Below are positions 18,869 to 28,714 of a stretch of 64,000 nucleotides of DNA, piece after piece. The stretch is from assembly GCF_023716485.1 (NCBI RefSeq), contig NZ_CP092418.1, positions 4,372,501 to 4,436,500 on the forward strand. The letters are read 5' to 3'. This stretch comes from Microbulbifer variabilis. Lineage in GTDB: Bacteria > Pseudomonadota > Gammaproteobacteria > Pseudomonadales > Cellvibrionaceae. The stretch's first letter is position 1. Every line of letters begins with the position of its first letter. Made by a program: the position numbers and the translations under genes. The notes beneath the pieces were generated by a model. That model saw nothing but the letters and a program-made list of their open reading frames with translations. It made no database searches and had not been told where the DNA came from.

Positions 18869-20009
18869 GTTAAAGACCCAGCTTCGACAATTAATCGCCT
18901 GCCCCAGTGTCAGCGCCACCGATCCAGCGCTGGACATGGGCAATCGCCCGGTGGTGGAGAAACTCGCAGACTGGCTCGATACCCTAGGGTTCACCGTGGA
19001 ATTGATGCCCCTGCCAGACAGCACGAATAAAGCCAACTTGATTGCCACCCTTGGCGCACATGAGGGCGCTGAAGGCGGCCTGATCCTTTCCGGACACACC
19101 GACACGGTTCCCTTCGACGATGGGCGCTGGCATTCAGACCCGTTCAGCCTGCAGGAGCGCGACAATCGCCTCTATGGCTTGGGCACCAGTGATATGAAAA
19201 GCTTTTTCCCACTGGCCATCGAAGCCGCCCGTAGCTTTATCGATAAACCTCTGCGCCAGCCCCTGACCATTCTCGCTACCGCCGATGAAGAGACCTCAAT
19301 GACCGGCGCCAGAGAGTTGGTCAAAGCAGGGCGACCGCAAGGACGCTACGCGGTAATTGGCGAGCCGACTGGCTTGCGCCCGGTTCGCATGCACAAAGGT
19401 GTGATGATGGAGGCCGTGCGCATCACAGGACAATCGGGGCACTCCTCCAATCCTAGCCTCGGCGCCAACGCCCTGGAGGCCATGCACTTGGTTATTGGGG
19501 AGTTATTACGTCTGCGCGGGGAGTGGCAGGAAAAGTACAATAACCCCGGATTTGTCGTCCCCGTACCCACCCTCAACCTTGGCTGTATCCATGGTGGTGA
19601 CAACCCCAACCGAATTTGCGGCCATGCGGAGTTACAGTTTGACGTACGCCCACTACCCGGTATGTCACTGCAGGAATTGCGCCGTGAGTTAAATACAAGG
19701 CTGCAGGCATGTATCGACAACAGTAGAATTCATCTCGATATGGTTTCTCTGTTTCCCGGTACCGAACCCTTCGAACAGGATCCTAATTCTGAGTTGGTCA
19801 AGGTTGCAGAAAAGCTCACCGGTTACAGCGCCCAGAGTGTCGCCTTCGGCACTGAAGCCCCCTACTTGAAGAGCATGAATATTGACACTATCGTGCTTGG
19901 CGCCGGTGATATAGATCAGGCTCACCAACCGGATGAATACCTGGAGCTCGATCGTATAGAGCCGATGGTAAAAATATTGCGCAACCTGATCGGACGCTTC
20001 TGCCTCTAA
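18846..20009 (+). CDS. argE: Acetylornithine deacetylase
   Basis: Hydrolyses N-acetylornithine to ornithine and acetate in arginine synthesis. An M20-family zinc hydrolase of 387 residues (E. coli 383). It has the first metal motif SGHTDTVPFDDGRW (about residues 78-91), GLGTSDMKSF with the bridging Asp, the catalytic Glu in TADEETSMTGA, the family GHSSNPSLGANALE dimerisation loop, and the late GTEAPYL with its metal-site residue. The start ATG 18846 lies within the end of the EamA gene. argA follows 82 bases downstream on the same strand, giving an argE-argA pair typical of the linear arginine pathway of gammaproteobacteria. Confidence 0.95.
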   Translation: MAPIAVPELKTQLRQLIACPSVSATDPALDMGNRPVVEKLADWLDTLGFTVELMPLPDSTNKANLIATLGAHEGAEGGLILSGHTDTVPFDDGRWHSDPFSLQERDNRLYGLGTSDMKSFFPLAIEAARSFIDKPLRQPLTILATADEETSMTGARELVKAGRPQGRYAVIGEPTGLRPVRMHKGVMMEAVRITGQSGHSSNPSLGANALEAMHLVIGELLRLRGEWQEKYNNPGFVVPVPTLNLGCIHGGDNPNRICGHAELQFDVRPLPGMSLQELRRELNTRLQACIDNSRIHLDMVSLFPGTEPFEQDPNSELVKVAEKLTGYSAQSVAFGTEAPYLKSMNIDTIVLGAGDIDQAHQPDEYLELDRIEPMVKILRNLIGRFCL

Positions 20010-20091
20010 ACCATTCAGGCCGGCCTGGCTTCAGTTAAATTTTTATCCGCCCCTTACACAAGCAAATATATCGACAGACGGAAAGGTATTA

Positions 20092-21414
20092 GTGACCGAC
20101 GAGAACGCCTCCCTCAACTGGTTCCGCCATGCGGCGCCCTATATCAATGACCTGCGCGGTCGCACTCTGGTAGTCGGCATTCCCGGCGACGGGCTCGAAC
20201 ACAGCAACTTTCGCAACCTGGTCCACGATCTAGCGCTGCTGGCCAGCCTTGGAGTCCGCCTGGTAGTGGTGCATGGCTGCCGTGCACAAGTCAACCGCGC
20301 CCTGCAAGAGCGTGGCATTGAGGGCCGTTTTCACGGCAACAAGCGTGTTACCGACCGGGAAAGCTTGGAAGTGATAAAAGCCGCAGTGGGCAGATTGCGC
20401 TTCGATATCGAAGCGGCCTTTTCCCAGGGGCTCCCCGACTCCCCCATGGCGCGCTCAGCGCTGAAGGTAATCTCTGGAAATCTGGTTACTGCACGCCCAT
20501 GCGGCGTTCTGGATGGTGTCGACCTGGGCTGGACCGGCACAGTGAGGCGCATGGAAGTCAACACTATTGAACAGGCACTAGACCAGGGCGCACTGGTGCT
20601 ACTATCCCCCCTGGGGACCTCTTTGACCGGCGAACTGTTCAATATTAATTACCTGGACCTAGCCGCAGAGGCCGCTAGAGTCCTGCGAGCCGAGAAACTG
20701 GTGCTGTTCCGCGAGCCGGCGCAATTAATGCTTGATGGTAATCCGATCAACGAGCTCAGTATTGTGCAGGCCGAGCAATCCGCCACCCGAATACAGAGCA
20801 AAACCCTGCAGTGTGCCATTCAGGCCTGCAATTCAGGTATAGCCCGGGTCCACCTGCTCAGTTACTGCCAGAATGGTTCTCTGATCCAGGAGCTTTTTCG
20901 CCGTGAAGGCGCCGGTACCATGATCTACCGGGATAGTTATGAAGTGGTACGCCGGGCGCGAATCACCGATGTAGGGGGGATTCTCGGTCTGATTCGCCCA
21001 CTGGAGAAGCAAGGCGTTTTGGTAAGACGCTCACGGGAAAAGCTCGAAGCCGAGATAGATCATTTCACCCTGGTGGAGGTCGATGGTACACCCGTAGCCT
21101 GTGCCGCACTCTACCCTATTGGAGACGACAGCGACGATACTTCTGCCGCAGAGATTGCCTGCGTGGCAAGCCACCCAGATTTTCGTGGCGGTGGGCGCGG
21201 CGCCAAGCTGATGCGCCACCTCGAACGCCAAGCCCGAGCGGTCAATATCCGCGAGCTCTATGTGCTCACCACCCAAACCGAACACTGGTTTATCGAACAG
21301 GGGTTTGATCAGGTCGGGGTGAGTGATCTGCCAGCCTCACGTAAATCCCTGTACAACATCCAGCGCAATTCACGCATTCTGCGCAAACAGCTCGGCCAGG
21401 ACGGTATGTCTTAA
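20092..21414 (+). CDS. argA: N-acetylglutamate synthase (amino-acid N-acetyltransferase)
   Basis: First step of arginine synthesis: acetylates glutamate with acetyl-CoA. 440 residues, the usual length. The N-terminal two-thirds is an amino-acid-kinase domain (HAAPYINDLRGRTLVVGI, VVVHGCRAQVNRALQ) that binds arginine as feedback inhibitor. The C-terminal GNAT domain (about residues 295-435) has the acetyl-CoA loop in ACVASHPDFRGGGRGAKLMRHLE and the LTTQTEHWFIEQGF motif. The GTG start at 20092 follows a GGAAAGG. A stem-loop (21449-21470) lies after it, before ilvD. Confidence 0.95.
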   Translation: MTDENASLNWFRHAAPYINDLRGRTLVVGIPGDGLEHSNFRNLVHDLALLASLGVRLVVVHGCRAQVNRALQERGIEGRFHGNKRVTDRESLEVIKAAVGRLRFDIEAAFSQGLPDSPMARSALKVISGNLVTARPCGVLDGVDLGWTGTVRRMEVNTIEQALDQGALVLLSPLGTSLTGELFNINYLDLAAEAARVLRAEKLVLFREPAQLMLDGNPINELSIVQAEQSATRIQSKTLQCAIQACNSGIARVHLLSYCQNGSLIQELFRREGAGTMIYRDSYEVVRRARITDVGGILGLIRPLEKQGVLVRRSREKLEAEIDHFTLVEVDGTPVACAALYPIGDDSDDTSAAEIACVASHPDFRGGGRGAKLMRHLERQARAVNIRELYVLTTQTEHWFIEQGFDQVGVSDLPASRKSLYNIQRNSRILRKQLGQDGMS

Positions 21415-21448
21415 CTCTCTCCTATCGCAATACCTATCCTAGTAAGTA

Positions 21449-21470
21449 GCGCAGTGGATCCGCACTGCGC
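21449..21470 (+). terminator. Hairpin between argA and ilvD
   Basis: An 8-bp stem (GCGCAGTG and its complement) with a 6-base loop lies 34 bases after argA. The nearest T run is 20 bases further on, so terminator function is uncertain. It could also be part of an ilvD leader. Confidence 0.35.
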
Positions 21471-21540
21471 GAAAACATCCCAGATATAGGCTTTTTTTGC
21501 TAAGCTGACGCTCTAATTTACACAGCCGGATGCTTGTACC

Positions 21541-23376
21541 ATGCCCAGATATCGTTCCCGTACCTCCACCGCCGGACGCAATATGGCCGGCGCCCGTGCC
21601 CTGTGGCGTGCCACAGGTATGACCGATGCGGATTTCCACAAGCCGATTATCGCCATCGCCAATTCATTCACTCAGTTTGTACCCGGGCACGTACACCTCA
21701 AAGATATGGGGCAGCTGGTGGCAAGGGAGATCGAGCGAGCCGGCGGTGTCGCCAAGGAATTCAATACCATCGCCGTAGACGATGGTATCGCCATGGGCCA
21801 CGATGGCATGCTCTACAGCCTGCCCAGCCGTGAGATTATCGCCGACTCGGTGGAATACATGGTCAACGCCCACTGCGCTGATGCCCTGGTATGTATATCC
21901 AACTGTGACAAGATCACTCCGGGCATGCTGATGGCTGCCCTGCGCCTGAATATCCCGGTTATTTTTGTATCCGGCGGACCAATGGAGGCTGGCAAGACCA
22001 AACTGGCCGACCACAAGCTCGATCTGGTGGATGCCATGGTGATCGCCGCCACAGATACAGCCTCTGACGAAGAGGTTGCGGAGTACGAGCGCTCTGCCTG
22101 CCCCACCTGCGGTTCCTGCTCCGGCATGTTCACCGCCAACTCCATGAACTGTCTGACTGAGGCGTTGGGCCTCTCACTGCCAGGCAACGGCACCCTGTTG
22201 GCCACCCATGCGGACCGCAAAGAATTGTTCCTGCGCGCCGGACGAGAAATCGTCTCGCTGACCAAGCGTTACTACGAAGAAAATGACGAGAGCGCCCTGC
22301 CTCGCAATATCGCCAACCGCGCAGCCTTTATGAATGCCATGGCTCTCGATATCGCCATGGGCGGCTCGACCAACACGATATTGCATCTACTCGCCGCAGC
22401 CGAGGAGGGCGATATCGACTTCAACTTACAGGATATCGATCGACTCTCACGCGAGGTGCCGCAACTGTGCAAAGTCGCACCTAACACAGAGAAGTACCAT
22501 GTGGAGGACGTCCACCGAGCCGGTGGGGTAATGGCGATTCTCGGCGAATTGGAATCTGCTGGGTTAATTGATGCCTCCCTGCCCACCGCCTACGGTGGCT
22601 CATTAGCGGATGCACTAAGGCAATGGGATATTTCTCGCACCGATCAGCAATCGGTGCATGACTTCTACCGGGCTGGTCCCGCAGGTATTCCCACACAGAC
22701 CGCATTTAGCCAGGCCTGTCGCTGGCCAACTCTGGATGCCGATCGTCAGCAAGGGTGCATTCGCTCAGCCGAGCACGCTTATTCTGCTGAGGGCGGGCTG
22801 GCAGTTTTATTCGGCAACCTGGCCCCTAATGGCTGTGTAGTAAAAACCTCTGGTGTGGACGAGACACTGTGGCAATTTGAGGGCCCGGCCCATGTTGTCG
22901 AGAGCCAGGAAGAGGCGGTTGCCCATATTCTCGAAGGTAAAGTACAGAAAGGCCAGGCGGTAATTGTTCGCTATGAGGGCCCTAAAGGCGGGCCTGGTAT
23001 GCAGGAAATGCTGTACCCCACCAGCTACCTAAAATCCAAGGGCCTTGGGGAACACTGTGCCCTGATTACCGATGGACGTTTTTCCGGGGGCACCTCTGGC
23101 CTCTCTATCGGCCACGTTTCTCCAGAGGCTGCATCTGGAGGAAATATCGCCCTGGTGCAGGATGGCGATCCAATCCGAATCGATATACCGGCGCGCAAAA
23201 TTGAGATTGCCCTCAGTGAAGAGGAGCTTGAGAATCGCCGCCAGGAAATGGAAGGGCTCGGCCAGCAGGGCTGGAAACCCCAAAACGAGCGCCCCCGCAA
23301 AGTCAGCAAGGCCCTAAAAGCCTATGCATTACTCGCCACCAGCGCTGATCGCGGTGCGGTAAGGGAAATTGATTAA
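21541..23376 (+). CDS. ilvD: Dihydroxy-acid dehydratase
   Basis: Dehydrates dihydroxy-acids to the 2-keto acids of valine and isoleucine; an iron-sulfur enzyme. 611 residues (E. coli 616). It starts with [22 protein letters not shown], as IlvD does. Cluster cysteines appear in [13 protein letters not shown] and in [19 protein letters not shown]. The C-terminal swivel domain has [14 protein letters not shown] and [22 protein letters not shown]. It functions together with IlvE and IlvA encoded in this window. A strong terminator follows and is shared with the convergent tonB. Confidence 0.97.
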   Translation: MPRYRSRTSTAGRNMAGARALWRATGMTDADFHKPIIAIANSFTQFVPGHVHLKDMGQLVAREIERAGGVAKEFNTIAVDDGIAMGHDGMLYSLPSREIIADSVEYMVNAHCADALVCISNCDKITPGMLMAALRLNIPVIFVSGGPMEAGKTKLADHKLDLVDAMVIAATDTASDEEVAEYERSACPTCGSCSGMFTANSMNCLTEALGLSLPGNGTLLATHADRKELFLRAGREIVSLTKRYYEENDESALPRNIANRAAFMNAMALDIAMGGSTNTILHLLAAAEEGDIDFNLQDIDRLSREVPQLCKVAPNTEKYHVEDVHRAGGVMAILGELESAGLIDASLPTAYGGSLADALRQWDISRTDQQSVHDFYRAGPAGIPTQTAFSQACRWPTLDADRQQGCIRSAEHAYSAEGGLAVLFGNLAPNGCVVKTSGVDETLWQFEGPAHVVESQEEAVAHILEGKVQKGQAVIVRYEGPKGGPGMQEMLYPTSYLKSKGLGEHCALITDGRFSGGTSGLSIGHVSPEAASGGNIALVQDGDPIRIDIPARKIEIALSEEELENRRQEMEGLGQQGWKPQNERPRKVSKALKAYALLATSADRGAVREID

Positions 23377-23395
23377 GCAGATATACAGAAATTAG

Positions 23396-23422
23396 AAAAC
23401 GGCCCAAACGGGCCGTTTTTTT
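23396..23422. terminator. Bidirectional terminator between ilvD and tonB
   Basis: An AAAACGGCCC stem with a 3-base loop and a run of seven T's lies 20 bases after the ilvD stop. Its far end touches the stop codon of the opposing tonB. Confidence 0.85.
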
Positions 23423-24071
23423 ATTGTGCAAGTTTATAGGTGATCCGATTGCGAACACCATACCGCTCGACGGTGTGGCCATCTTCCACTTGTGGCTGAT
23501 ATTTAAACCGCTCTGCCGCAGCCTGTGCCGAACGATTAAATACATTGGTTGGATTGCCGGCGCTGTCATAGCCAGCAATAACACGCACATCGCGCACCGC
23601 ACCGGTTTTGGTTATCGTAAACTCCACAACTACATAACCTTCTATACCTCTGCGCATAGCCGTGCTCGGGTAACGCGGTGTAGCCTTATAAACAGGCACA
23701 GGCTCTCTCGATACGATAGCTGGATTATTACCAGATTCAGTAACCGGAGGAGTAATCGTTGGGATGGTATTTATAGTCTCCACTTCTCTAATCACCTCAG
23801 TACGCTCTAGCGGTGGCGGAAGATCCTGAGGGCTCGGCGGAGCCTGATACTCTTGCTGGGTAACCACTTTCTTGTCGGTCATATCTATAGGTTGAATCGT
23901 CGGTAACGGCTTGGCCACCGGCTCCACAAAATTTGTGGAGATCAACTGACTCATTGCAAAAATCAAACCGAGAGTAATCAGAGCAGCGTAAGCCAAGCCT
24001 TTGGCATAACCAGTAAGCAAATGGGTAGGGAAAAAATCGGGGCTGGAAAATGGCGTGCAAGCTCTATCCAT
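23421..24071 (-). CDS. tonB: TonB-family energy transducer (second copy)
   Basis: Links inner-membrane ExbB/ExbD to outer-membrane TonB-dependent receptors. 216 residues: a membrane anchor (about 20-40, YAALITLGLIFAMSQLI), a Pro/Glu-rich periplasmic linker (PPSPQDLPPPLERTEVIREVE), and the TonB C-terminal domain (about 135-215) with YPSTAMRRGIEGYVVVEFTITKTGAVRDV and QAAERFKYQPQVEDG. The start ATG 24071 has an AGGAG at good spacing; the upstream ATG at 24110 adds residues before it without support. It resembles the first tonB at 25661 but lies after that operon's terminator, so it probably has its own promoter in 24072-24240. Confidence 0.88.
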   Translation of the reverse strand: MDRACTPFSSPDFFPTHLLTGYAKGLAYAALITLGLIFAMSQLISTNFVEPVAKPLPTIQPIDMTDKKVVTQQEYQAPPSPQDLPPPLERTEVIREVETINTIPTITPPVTESGNNPAIVSREPVPVYKATPRYPSTAMRRGIEGYVVVEFTITKTGAVRDVRVIAGYDSAGNPTNVFNRSAQAAAERFKYQPQVEDGHTVERYGVRNRITYKLAQ

Positions 24072-24239
24072 AACACCTCTCCTATTGTTATTAGGGCGCG
24101 TAAAAGGCATCTGAATGCCGAAATGGAAAAAGCTGATCAGCTGACTTTAATCATTAGCCAATTCACGAAAAAATGCAAATAGTTCGTAAATACAGGTTAT
24201 AGCAGCATTTAATATTACTGAAAGAGAAAACCGGGGCAT

Positions 24240-24271
24240 AAAAAAAGCCGCACATCTCTGTACGGCTTTTC
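24240..24271 (-). terminator. Terminator of the TonB2-type operon
   Basis: On the minus strand an 8-bp stem (AGCCGTAC with its partner, one G-U pair) and a 6-base loop are followed by a run of seven T's. This comes 25 bases after the stop of the TPR gene and separates the operon from the second tonB. Confidence 0.8.
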
Positions 24272-24295
24272 TGGGATTGAAAAGTAACTAAGCGA

Positions 24296-25648
24296 TTAAA
24301 TTGCCAATTGCTTTTCCCTCTCCTGCTCACCCTTCACAAATTCCATCCACTGCTTGGCAAACTTCTCAGAGCGCTCATCTTTCGAGGCTTCTCTAAGACT
24401 TTTTATTGCCGCGTCATAGCGCTTCAGGTTGGCATTAGCCATACCTAACACAATATGTAGAGTGTCGACACGCTTGATCTTGCCCTTTGCCAGAGCTTTT
24501 TTGCCCATGGAAACGGCCTTCTCATTCTGGTCCAGATCCAGGTAGATCCCGGCCAGGCGCGAGTAGATTTCACCCTTATCAGACAATTGAGCTGCAGCTT
24601 CCAGCTGGGGAATCGCTTTTTGCAGCTCCTGAGCCATCTGATACGCCTGAGCAAGCGTTTCCAGGTTCTTGGCTGTACGAGGGATCTTCTTCTCTTGGAT
24701 ACCTTTGGCAATCACCTTGGCACCTTTATAAGGCATTTCGTGCCCCATAAAGAGATAACCCATATTCAACAGGTCCCGATCCTTCTCCAGCGCACCTGCC
24801 AGATAAGCGGCTTCCATCATATGCAGCTGATCTTTATCGCGCTTCAGCTCGCCATACATAGCCGCCAGTGTTTTGTAGTACACAGGCTTGGGATAGTGCT
24901 GTACCAGCTTCTCAAGAACACCAGCTACTTTTTTGTAGTCGTTGCGCTCGAAGTACACGTACTGCTGAAGACCGTACCAACCTTCCTTGGGCACCTTGCC
25001 TTCTTTCTCATACATGGATACCGCAATATTGATATCCGCCAGCGCTTTGCTCTGATTACCAACCTGGTTATAAGCCTGGGCACGTAATGCATAAGAGTCG
25101 GCAGTTATACGATCAGAGACCTTGAACCATTTATTCAGGTAATTAATCGCCTGCTTGTAATCCTCGGTAACAAAGTAGAGCTGCGCGAGGGTAAACAAGG
25201 TTCCCACTTCAAGTGCAACCGGCAGGTTTTTTTCGCCCTGGTTTAGCACTTTCTTAAAGTAGGGGATGGCCTCTTTGTAGCGCTCGGTACTGTAGTAAAC
25301 CACACCGAAGAAATTGTACATCTGAGCTATCTCATAGCCGTTGTACCGTTTCTTACTCGCATCCATCTCTTGAAGTGCAACCAAAGCGCCCGCCCAGTCT
25401 TCTGCATCAGCAGCTTCCTGGGCTTTCTCCAACTTTTTATACGCGGCTTCGCGCATAGCCGGTACTTTGCGGCTCTTCTGGTTGCTGGGCTTTTTTTGCT
25501 CCTGGGCCTGGGCAGAGGCGAAAGGTGCGGAAACACCCGCTGCTTCGAGCACGGTAACACTGAGTGCTGGTGCCAAGACCAGGGGCAATGCTACTGAGGT
25601 GCGCAGCGCGAGCTTGGACAAACTTTTGCTAATGCTTGTCAACTTCAT
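24296..25648 (-). CDS. Tetratricopeptide-repeat protein of the TonB operon
   Basis: A periplasmic protein of 450 residues with a long signal peptide (cleavage near SAQAQE, about residue 47) and many TPR-like helical repeats. Examples are EIAQMYNFFGVVYYSTERYKEAIPYFKKVL, TLFTLAQLYFVTEDYKQAINYLNKW and YSRLAGIYLDLDQNEKAVSMGKKAL. TPRs form scaffolds for protein contacts. In Vibrio and marine gammaproteobacteria a TPR gene ends the TonB2 cluster and is presumed to assist the complex; its own function is not defined. A strong SD (AAGGAGG) precedes the ATG. It is the last gene before the terminator. Confidence 0.85.
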   Translation of the reverse strand: MKLTSISKSLSKLALRTSVALPLVLAPALSVTVLEAAGVSAPFASAQAQEQKKPSNQKSRKVPAMREAAYKKLEKAQEAADAEDWAGALVALQEMDASKKRYNGYEIAQMYNFFGVVYYSTERYKEAIPYFKKVLNQGEKNLPVALEVGTLFTLAQLYFVTEDYKQAINYLNKWFKVSDRITADSYALRAQAYNQVGNQSKALADINIAVSMYEKEGKVPKEGWYGLQQYVYFERNDYKKVAGVLEKLVQHYPKPVYYKTLAAMYGELKRDKDQLHMMEAAYLAGALEKDRDLLNMGYLFMGHEMPYKGAKVIAKGIQEKKIPRTAKNLETLAQAYQMAQELQKAIPQLEAAAQLSDKGEIYSRLAGIYLDLDQNEKAVSMGKKALAKGKIKRVDTLHIVLGMANANLKRYDAAIKSLREASKDERSEKFAKQWMEFVKGEQEREKQLAI

Positions 25649-25660
25649 AGTGCTTCCTCC

Positions 25661-26278
25661 TTAGTCCTTAGCCATATTAAAGCTGATCTTAGTCCGCACA
25701 TTCGGGACTTCGGTCGGCTTGCCATCAACTACCCGCGGCTTGTATTTATACTTCAGCGCGGACTTGAGTGCGGCCCTGTTAAAAACAGAGGTGGGCTTGC
25801 CATCCAGGGTAAAGGCTTCGATCACAATAGGATCGCGCACAGAACCATTGGTGGTCACTGTATACTCTACGATTACATAGCCTTCCATACCCCGCTGAAG
25901 TGCACGGCGTGGATACTGGGGCTGAACCTTAACGATGGGCAGGTAGTCACCCTCACCAAAGCTAAAACCAGACAGCTTGACACCGCCAGACGCCTTGGGC
26001 GCAGAGATACTGATACCGCCATCAATGTCCGGCTCCTCAAACTCCGGCTCAGGCATTTCCGGCGGCGGAGTTTCAGGATCCTCCGGTTTCACCGGCTTGG
26101 TCGTGTCGTATTGTGTTTCGATCTTCTGCTCAGGCATCACCACATCGGCAACTTTGAACTGCTCCTTTTCCTCTGGAGCGCCCATATTTGCCTGAATCAG
26201 CTGATGCATGGTGAAGATGAGGCCAAAGGTTGTGGCTACTGCCAGCGTACCTGCCCCAAGAAGTCTTACCGGATTCAT
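25661..26278 (-). CDS. tonB: TonB energy transducer, TonB2-type
   Basis: A 205-residue TonB without a long proline linker, as in Vibrio TonB2. It has an N-terminal membrane helix (about residues 5-30, LGAGTLAVATTFGLIFTMHQLI), a short acidic/proline linker (PEDPETPPPEMPEPEFEEPDID), and the C-terminal receptor-contact domain with YPRRALQRGMEGYVIVEYTVTTNGSVRD and SALKYKYKPRVVDG. It is encoded directly after ExbD (5-base gap) and before the TPR gene, forming the core of the energy-transducing complex that supplies proton-motive force to siderophore or glycan receptors. Confidence 0.93.
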   Translation of the reverse strand: MNPVRLLGAGTLAVATTFGLIFTMHQLIQANMGAPEEKEQFKVADVVMPEQKIETQYDTTKPVKPEDPETPPPEMPEPEFEEPDIDGGISISAPKASGGVKLSGFSFGEGDYLPIVKVQPQYPRRALQRGMEGYVIVEYTVTTNGSVRDPIVIEAFTLDGKPTSVFNRAALKSALKYKYKPRVVDGKPTEVPNVRTKISFNMAKD

Positions 26279-26283
26279 AGCTG

Positions 26284-26685
26284 TTAACTCTTTTCTGTCG
26301 CGACCGAAACTTTCTTGATACCAATCTTCCTGGCTGCTTCCGCAATCAGGGCGATCTTTTCAATACTCGCTTCCTTATCGGGCTGAATCACCAACCACCC
26401 TTTCGGGTTTTCCGAGTAGAGGCGCTCCAGGACAATTCTTACCTGGCGCTCATCAACTTTCTCTTTGGCAATCCAGATCTCATCACTATCGTTGATCGCT
26501 ACCAGAATAGAGGTGGCTTTGAGTTCTGCGGTTGTCGCTTCCGGCTTAACAACATCAGCACCCGGTTCCTTAATAAAGGTCGCAGTGACGATAAAGAAGA
26601 TCAGCATGATGAACACCACGTCCAGCATGGGCGTGAGGTCAATAGCGCCGGCTTCTTCTTCTGCCGTATTTTGTCTTTTGCTCAT
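26284..26685 (-). CDS. exbD: ExbD proton-channel component
   Basis: A 133-residue ExbD/TolR protein: a cytoplasmic N-terminus, one membrane helix (about residues 17-37, LTPMLDVVFIMLIFFIVTAT) and a periplasmic domain. Asp22 in the MLDVVF motif is the proton-carrying residue conserved in ExbD and TolR. It works in a pentamer/dimer complex with ExbB to energise TonB. It precedes tonB in the operon, and a 116-base gap separates it from exbB. The gap holds a G/C-rich inverted stretch (26713-26740) that may adjust expression of the distal genes. Confidence 0.93.
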   Translation of the reverse strand: MSKRQNTAEEEAGAIDLTPMLDVVFIMLIFFIVTATFIKEPGADVVKPEATTAELKATSILVAINDSDEIWIAKEKVDERQVRIVLERLYSENPKGWLVIQPDKEASIEKIALIAEAARKIGIKKVSVATEKS

Positions 26686-26801
26686 AGCAACTCTCTTAGC
26701 GAACTTTCTCGTCGGGGGCCCTCAGGGAGCGCCCCTGGCGAAAATTTCTGGCTTGGCTAAACCTTCACAGCAAATAAGCTGGCCTATTCGCTGATGTGTG
26801 C

Positions 26802-27329
26802 TTAGTGATCCATGGTCAGATGATCTTCCAACAACTGGGTCTCACGCTCGGCCTTACGGGCGAGGTAGGTGTTGGCGAATACTCCGGAGAGGGCCGCAAC
26901 CATACCCGCCATCGTCGGGATAGTTGCCATGGATACACCACTGGCCATCTGCTTAGCGTCACCGCCACCGGTAATTGCGAGAACATCGAACACGTTGATC
27001 ATGCCCCAAACCGTGCCCAGCAACCCGAACAGGGGTGCTAGGGCAACACAGGCCTGGATCATGTCCATATTGTCCTGAATCTTCTCAGAAACCCGGGAGA
27101 TCATCGCGTAGCGGATCTGGTGGGAGGCCCAGGATTTGCGCTCACTGCGCTCTTCCCACTGGTCTACCGCACCCTGAACGTCACTCTTTAACGCTTTGTT
27201 AAAGTAGAAAACACGTTCAAAAATCAGCGTCCACATAAAGAAGGTCAGGCCGGCGATCAGGAACAGTACTGGCCCGCCCGACGCCATAAAGGCGTTGACG
27301 GCGGCCCATGCGTCGATTAATGCGTGCAT
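26802..27329 (-). CDS. exbB: ExbB (MotA/TolQ/ExbB) proton-channel protein
   Basis: A three-helix inner-membrane protein of 175 residues. Segments: GGPVLFLIAGLTFFMWTLIFERV (about 18-40), then a cytoplasmic stretch, then VALAPLFGLLGTVWGMINVFDVLA (about 93-116) and ASGVSMATIPTMAGMVAALSGVFANTYL (about 127-154). The LLGTVxGM motif is the ExbB/TolQ hallmark. With ExbD it forms the proton channel for TonB. A GAGGAGG ribosome site lies before the ATG. Confidence 0.93.
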   Translation of the reverse strand: MHALIDAWAAVNAFMASGGPVLFLIAGLTFFMWTLIFERVFYFNKALKSDVQGAVDQWEERSERKSWASHQIRYAMISRVSEKIQDNMDMIQACVALAPLFGLLGTVWGMINVFDVLAITGGGDAKQMASGVSMATIPTMAGMVAALSGVFANTYLARKAERETQLLEDHLTMDH

Positions 27330-27343
27330 GTTGCCGCCTCCTC

Positions 27344-28714
27344 TTATTTACGCTCGGCGTTTTCCGCCACGATACCAGCGCTCTGCTCTTCAAGAATATG
27401 CAGAACGCGCTTGGCACGAGCATTGACAATGGTGTGCATCAGTACAGTGGGGATAGCCACACACAGACCGAGAACGGTGGTGATCAAGGCAGAAGAAATA
27501 CCACCAGCCATTGCTTTAGGATCACCAGCACCAAAGATGGTAATTGCCTGGAAGGTTACGATCATACCGGTAACGGTACCCAACAGACCCAGCAGCGGAG
27601 CTACCATGGCAATAATCTTCAGCAGGTTGAGACCGGACTCGATGGCCGGACGTTCTTTCAGGACCGCCTCTTCCATCTTCAGCTCGAGAGTCTCACCGTC
27701 GACACCTTTGTTCTCTTCCGCAACAGCCAGTACACGACCCAGCGGGTTATTGGTGTTCGGGGTAGAAGAGCGCAGCTGAGCATTTACCTTGGCACTCACG
27801 CCAGTCAGTACGATCAGGCGGAAGATAGCTAGCAGCATGGCGAATACACCAACAGCAGTGATGATGTAACCAACGATGTCACCCTGGTGCCAGCGCTCAA
27901 CAATATCGGGGCTGTTGATCATGGCTTTCAGGTAGGAGCCGCCGGTAGGACCAGTCGGGTCAACACCGAAAGCACTGAAGCCAGCGGTAGAGGCCTGTAA
28001 GCCTTCCGCCATCTTCTGGAAGCTGGCATCTGGCTGGCGAATCAGCTCGGCCAGCTGGTAGGCGTCGTTCATTTCCAGGTATTTGCCGTTGGAAACCAAG
28101 TTGAAGTTACCAACACGGACAACTTCCTGTTGAGCCTGCTCACCGTTGGGCTTGATCACGGTAGCGTTGAACTTAACTACTTTGCCGGATTCCAGAGTTT
28201 CACGTTGAACTTCAAACCACAGGCGCTCGATTTCCTCGATTGTCGGCAGCTTGGTAGCGCTGTTCATCTTGGCCAGCAGACCGTCGATAAATTCGGTACG
28301 GTTGGGATATTGGGCGGAAACCAGGGAGGAACCAATGTTCGAGCGTAGATCTGCCGCAGTGGAAGACATATGGCCGAACAGCTCTTTCAGAGAGCCCAGG
28401 CGCTCGTCCAATTGCTGGCGCTTCTGATCTACAGCAACTTCCTGCTCCTGGTATTTCTTTTCCAGTTCAGCAGAGCGCTTTTCTTCTGCAGTGCGAGTGT
28501 CTTTAGCCTTTTTCAGCAAAGATTGCTGATTGGCCTTTTGGCGACGGAACTCAGCTTCACGCTGCTTATGCTCTTTGGATTCAGCAACCTTGGACTGTTG
28601 AACCATTTTCAGCAGGTCATCGAGAGAAGCTGCTTTTTCCTGGGCGACAGCAGAGAAGCTGATCAGGCCAGCCGCTGCTGCAACTAGTACGCGTTTGGCG
28701 ATAGAGGATTTCAT
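27344..28714 (-). CDS. TtpC-like MotA/TolQ/ExbB protein with long periplasmic N-terminus
   Basis: A 456-residue member of the TtpC group, needed with TonB2 in Vibrio. It has a signal peptide (1-25, cleaved near SAVAQ) and a charged coiled coil (about 30-130, rich in EKRSAELEKKYQEQE-type heptads). A globular periplasmic part is followed by three membrane segments: GYIITAVGVFAMLLAIFRLIVLTG (about 280-303), the ExbB motif VAPLLGLLGTVTGMIVTF (about 375-392), and ALITTVLGLCVAIPTVLMHTIV (about 410-432). It probably bridges the ExbB-ExbD motor to the outer envelope. Its start overlaps the end of the DUF3450 gene by 4 bases and exbB follows 14 bases after its stop. Confidence 0.9.
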   Translation of the reverse strand: MKSSIAKRVLVAAAAGLISFSAVAQEKAASLDDLLKMVQQSKVAESKEHKQREAEFRRQKANQQSLLKKAKDTRTAEEKRSAELEKKYQEQEVAVDQKRQQLDERLGSLKELFGHMSSTAADLRSNIGSSLVSAQYPNRTEFIDGLLAKMNSATKLPTIEEIERLWFEVQRETLESGKVVKFNATVIKPNGEQAQQEVVRVGNFNLVSNGKYLEMNDAYQLAELIRQPDASFQKMAEGLQASTAGFSAFGVDPTGPTGGSYLKAMINSPDIVERWHQGDIVGYIITAVGVFAMLLAIFRLIVLTGVSAKVNAQLRSSTPNTNNPLGRVLAVAEENKGVDGETLELKMEEAVLKERPAIESGLNLLKIIAMVAPLLGLLGTVTGMIVTFQAITIFGAGDPKAMAGGISSALITTVLGLCVAIPTVLMHTIVNARAKRVLHILEEQSAGIVAENAERK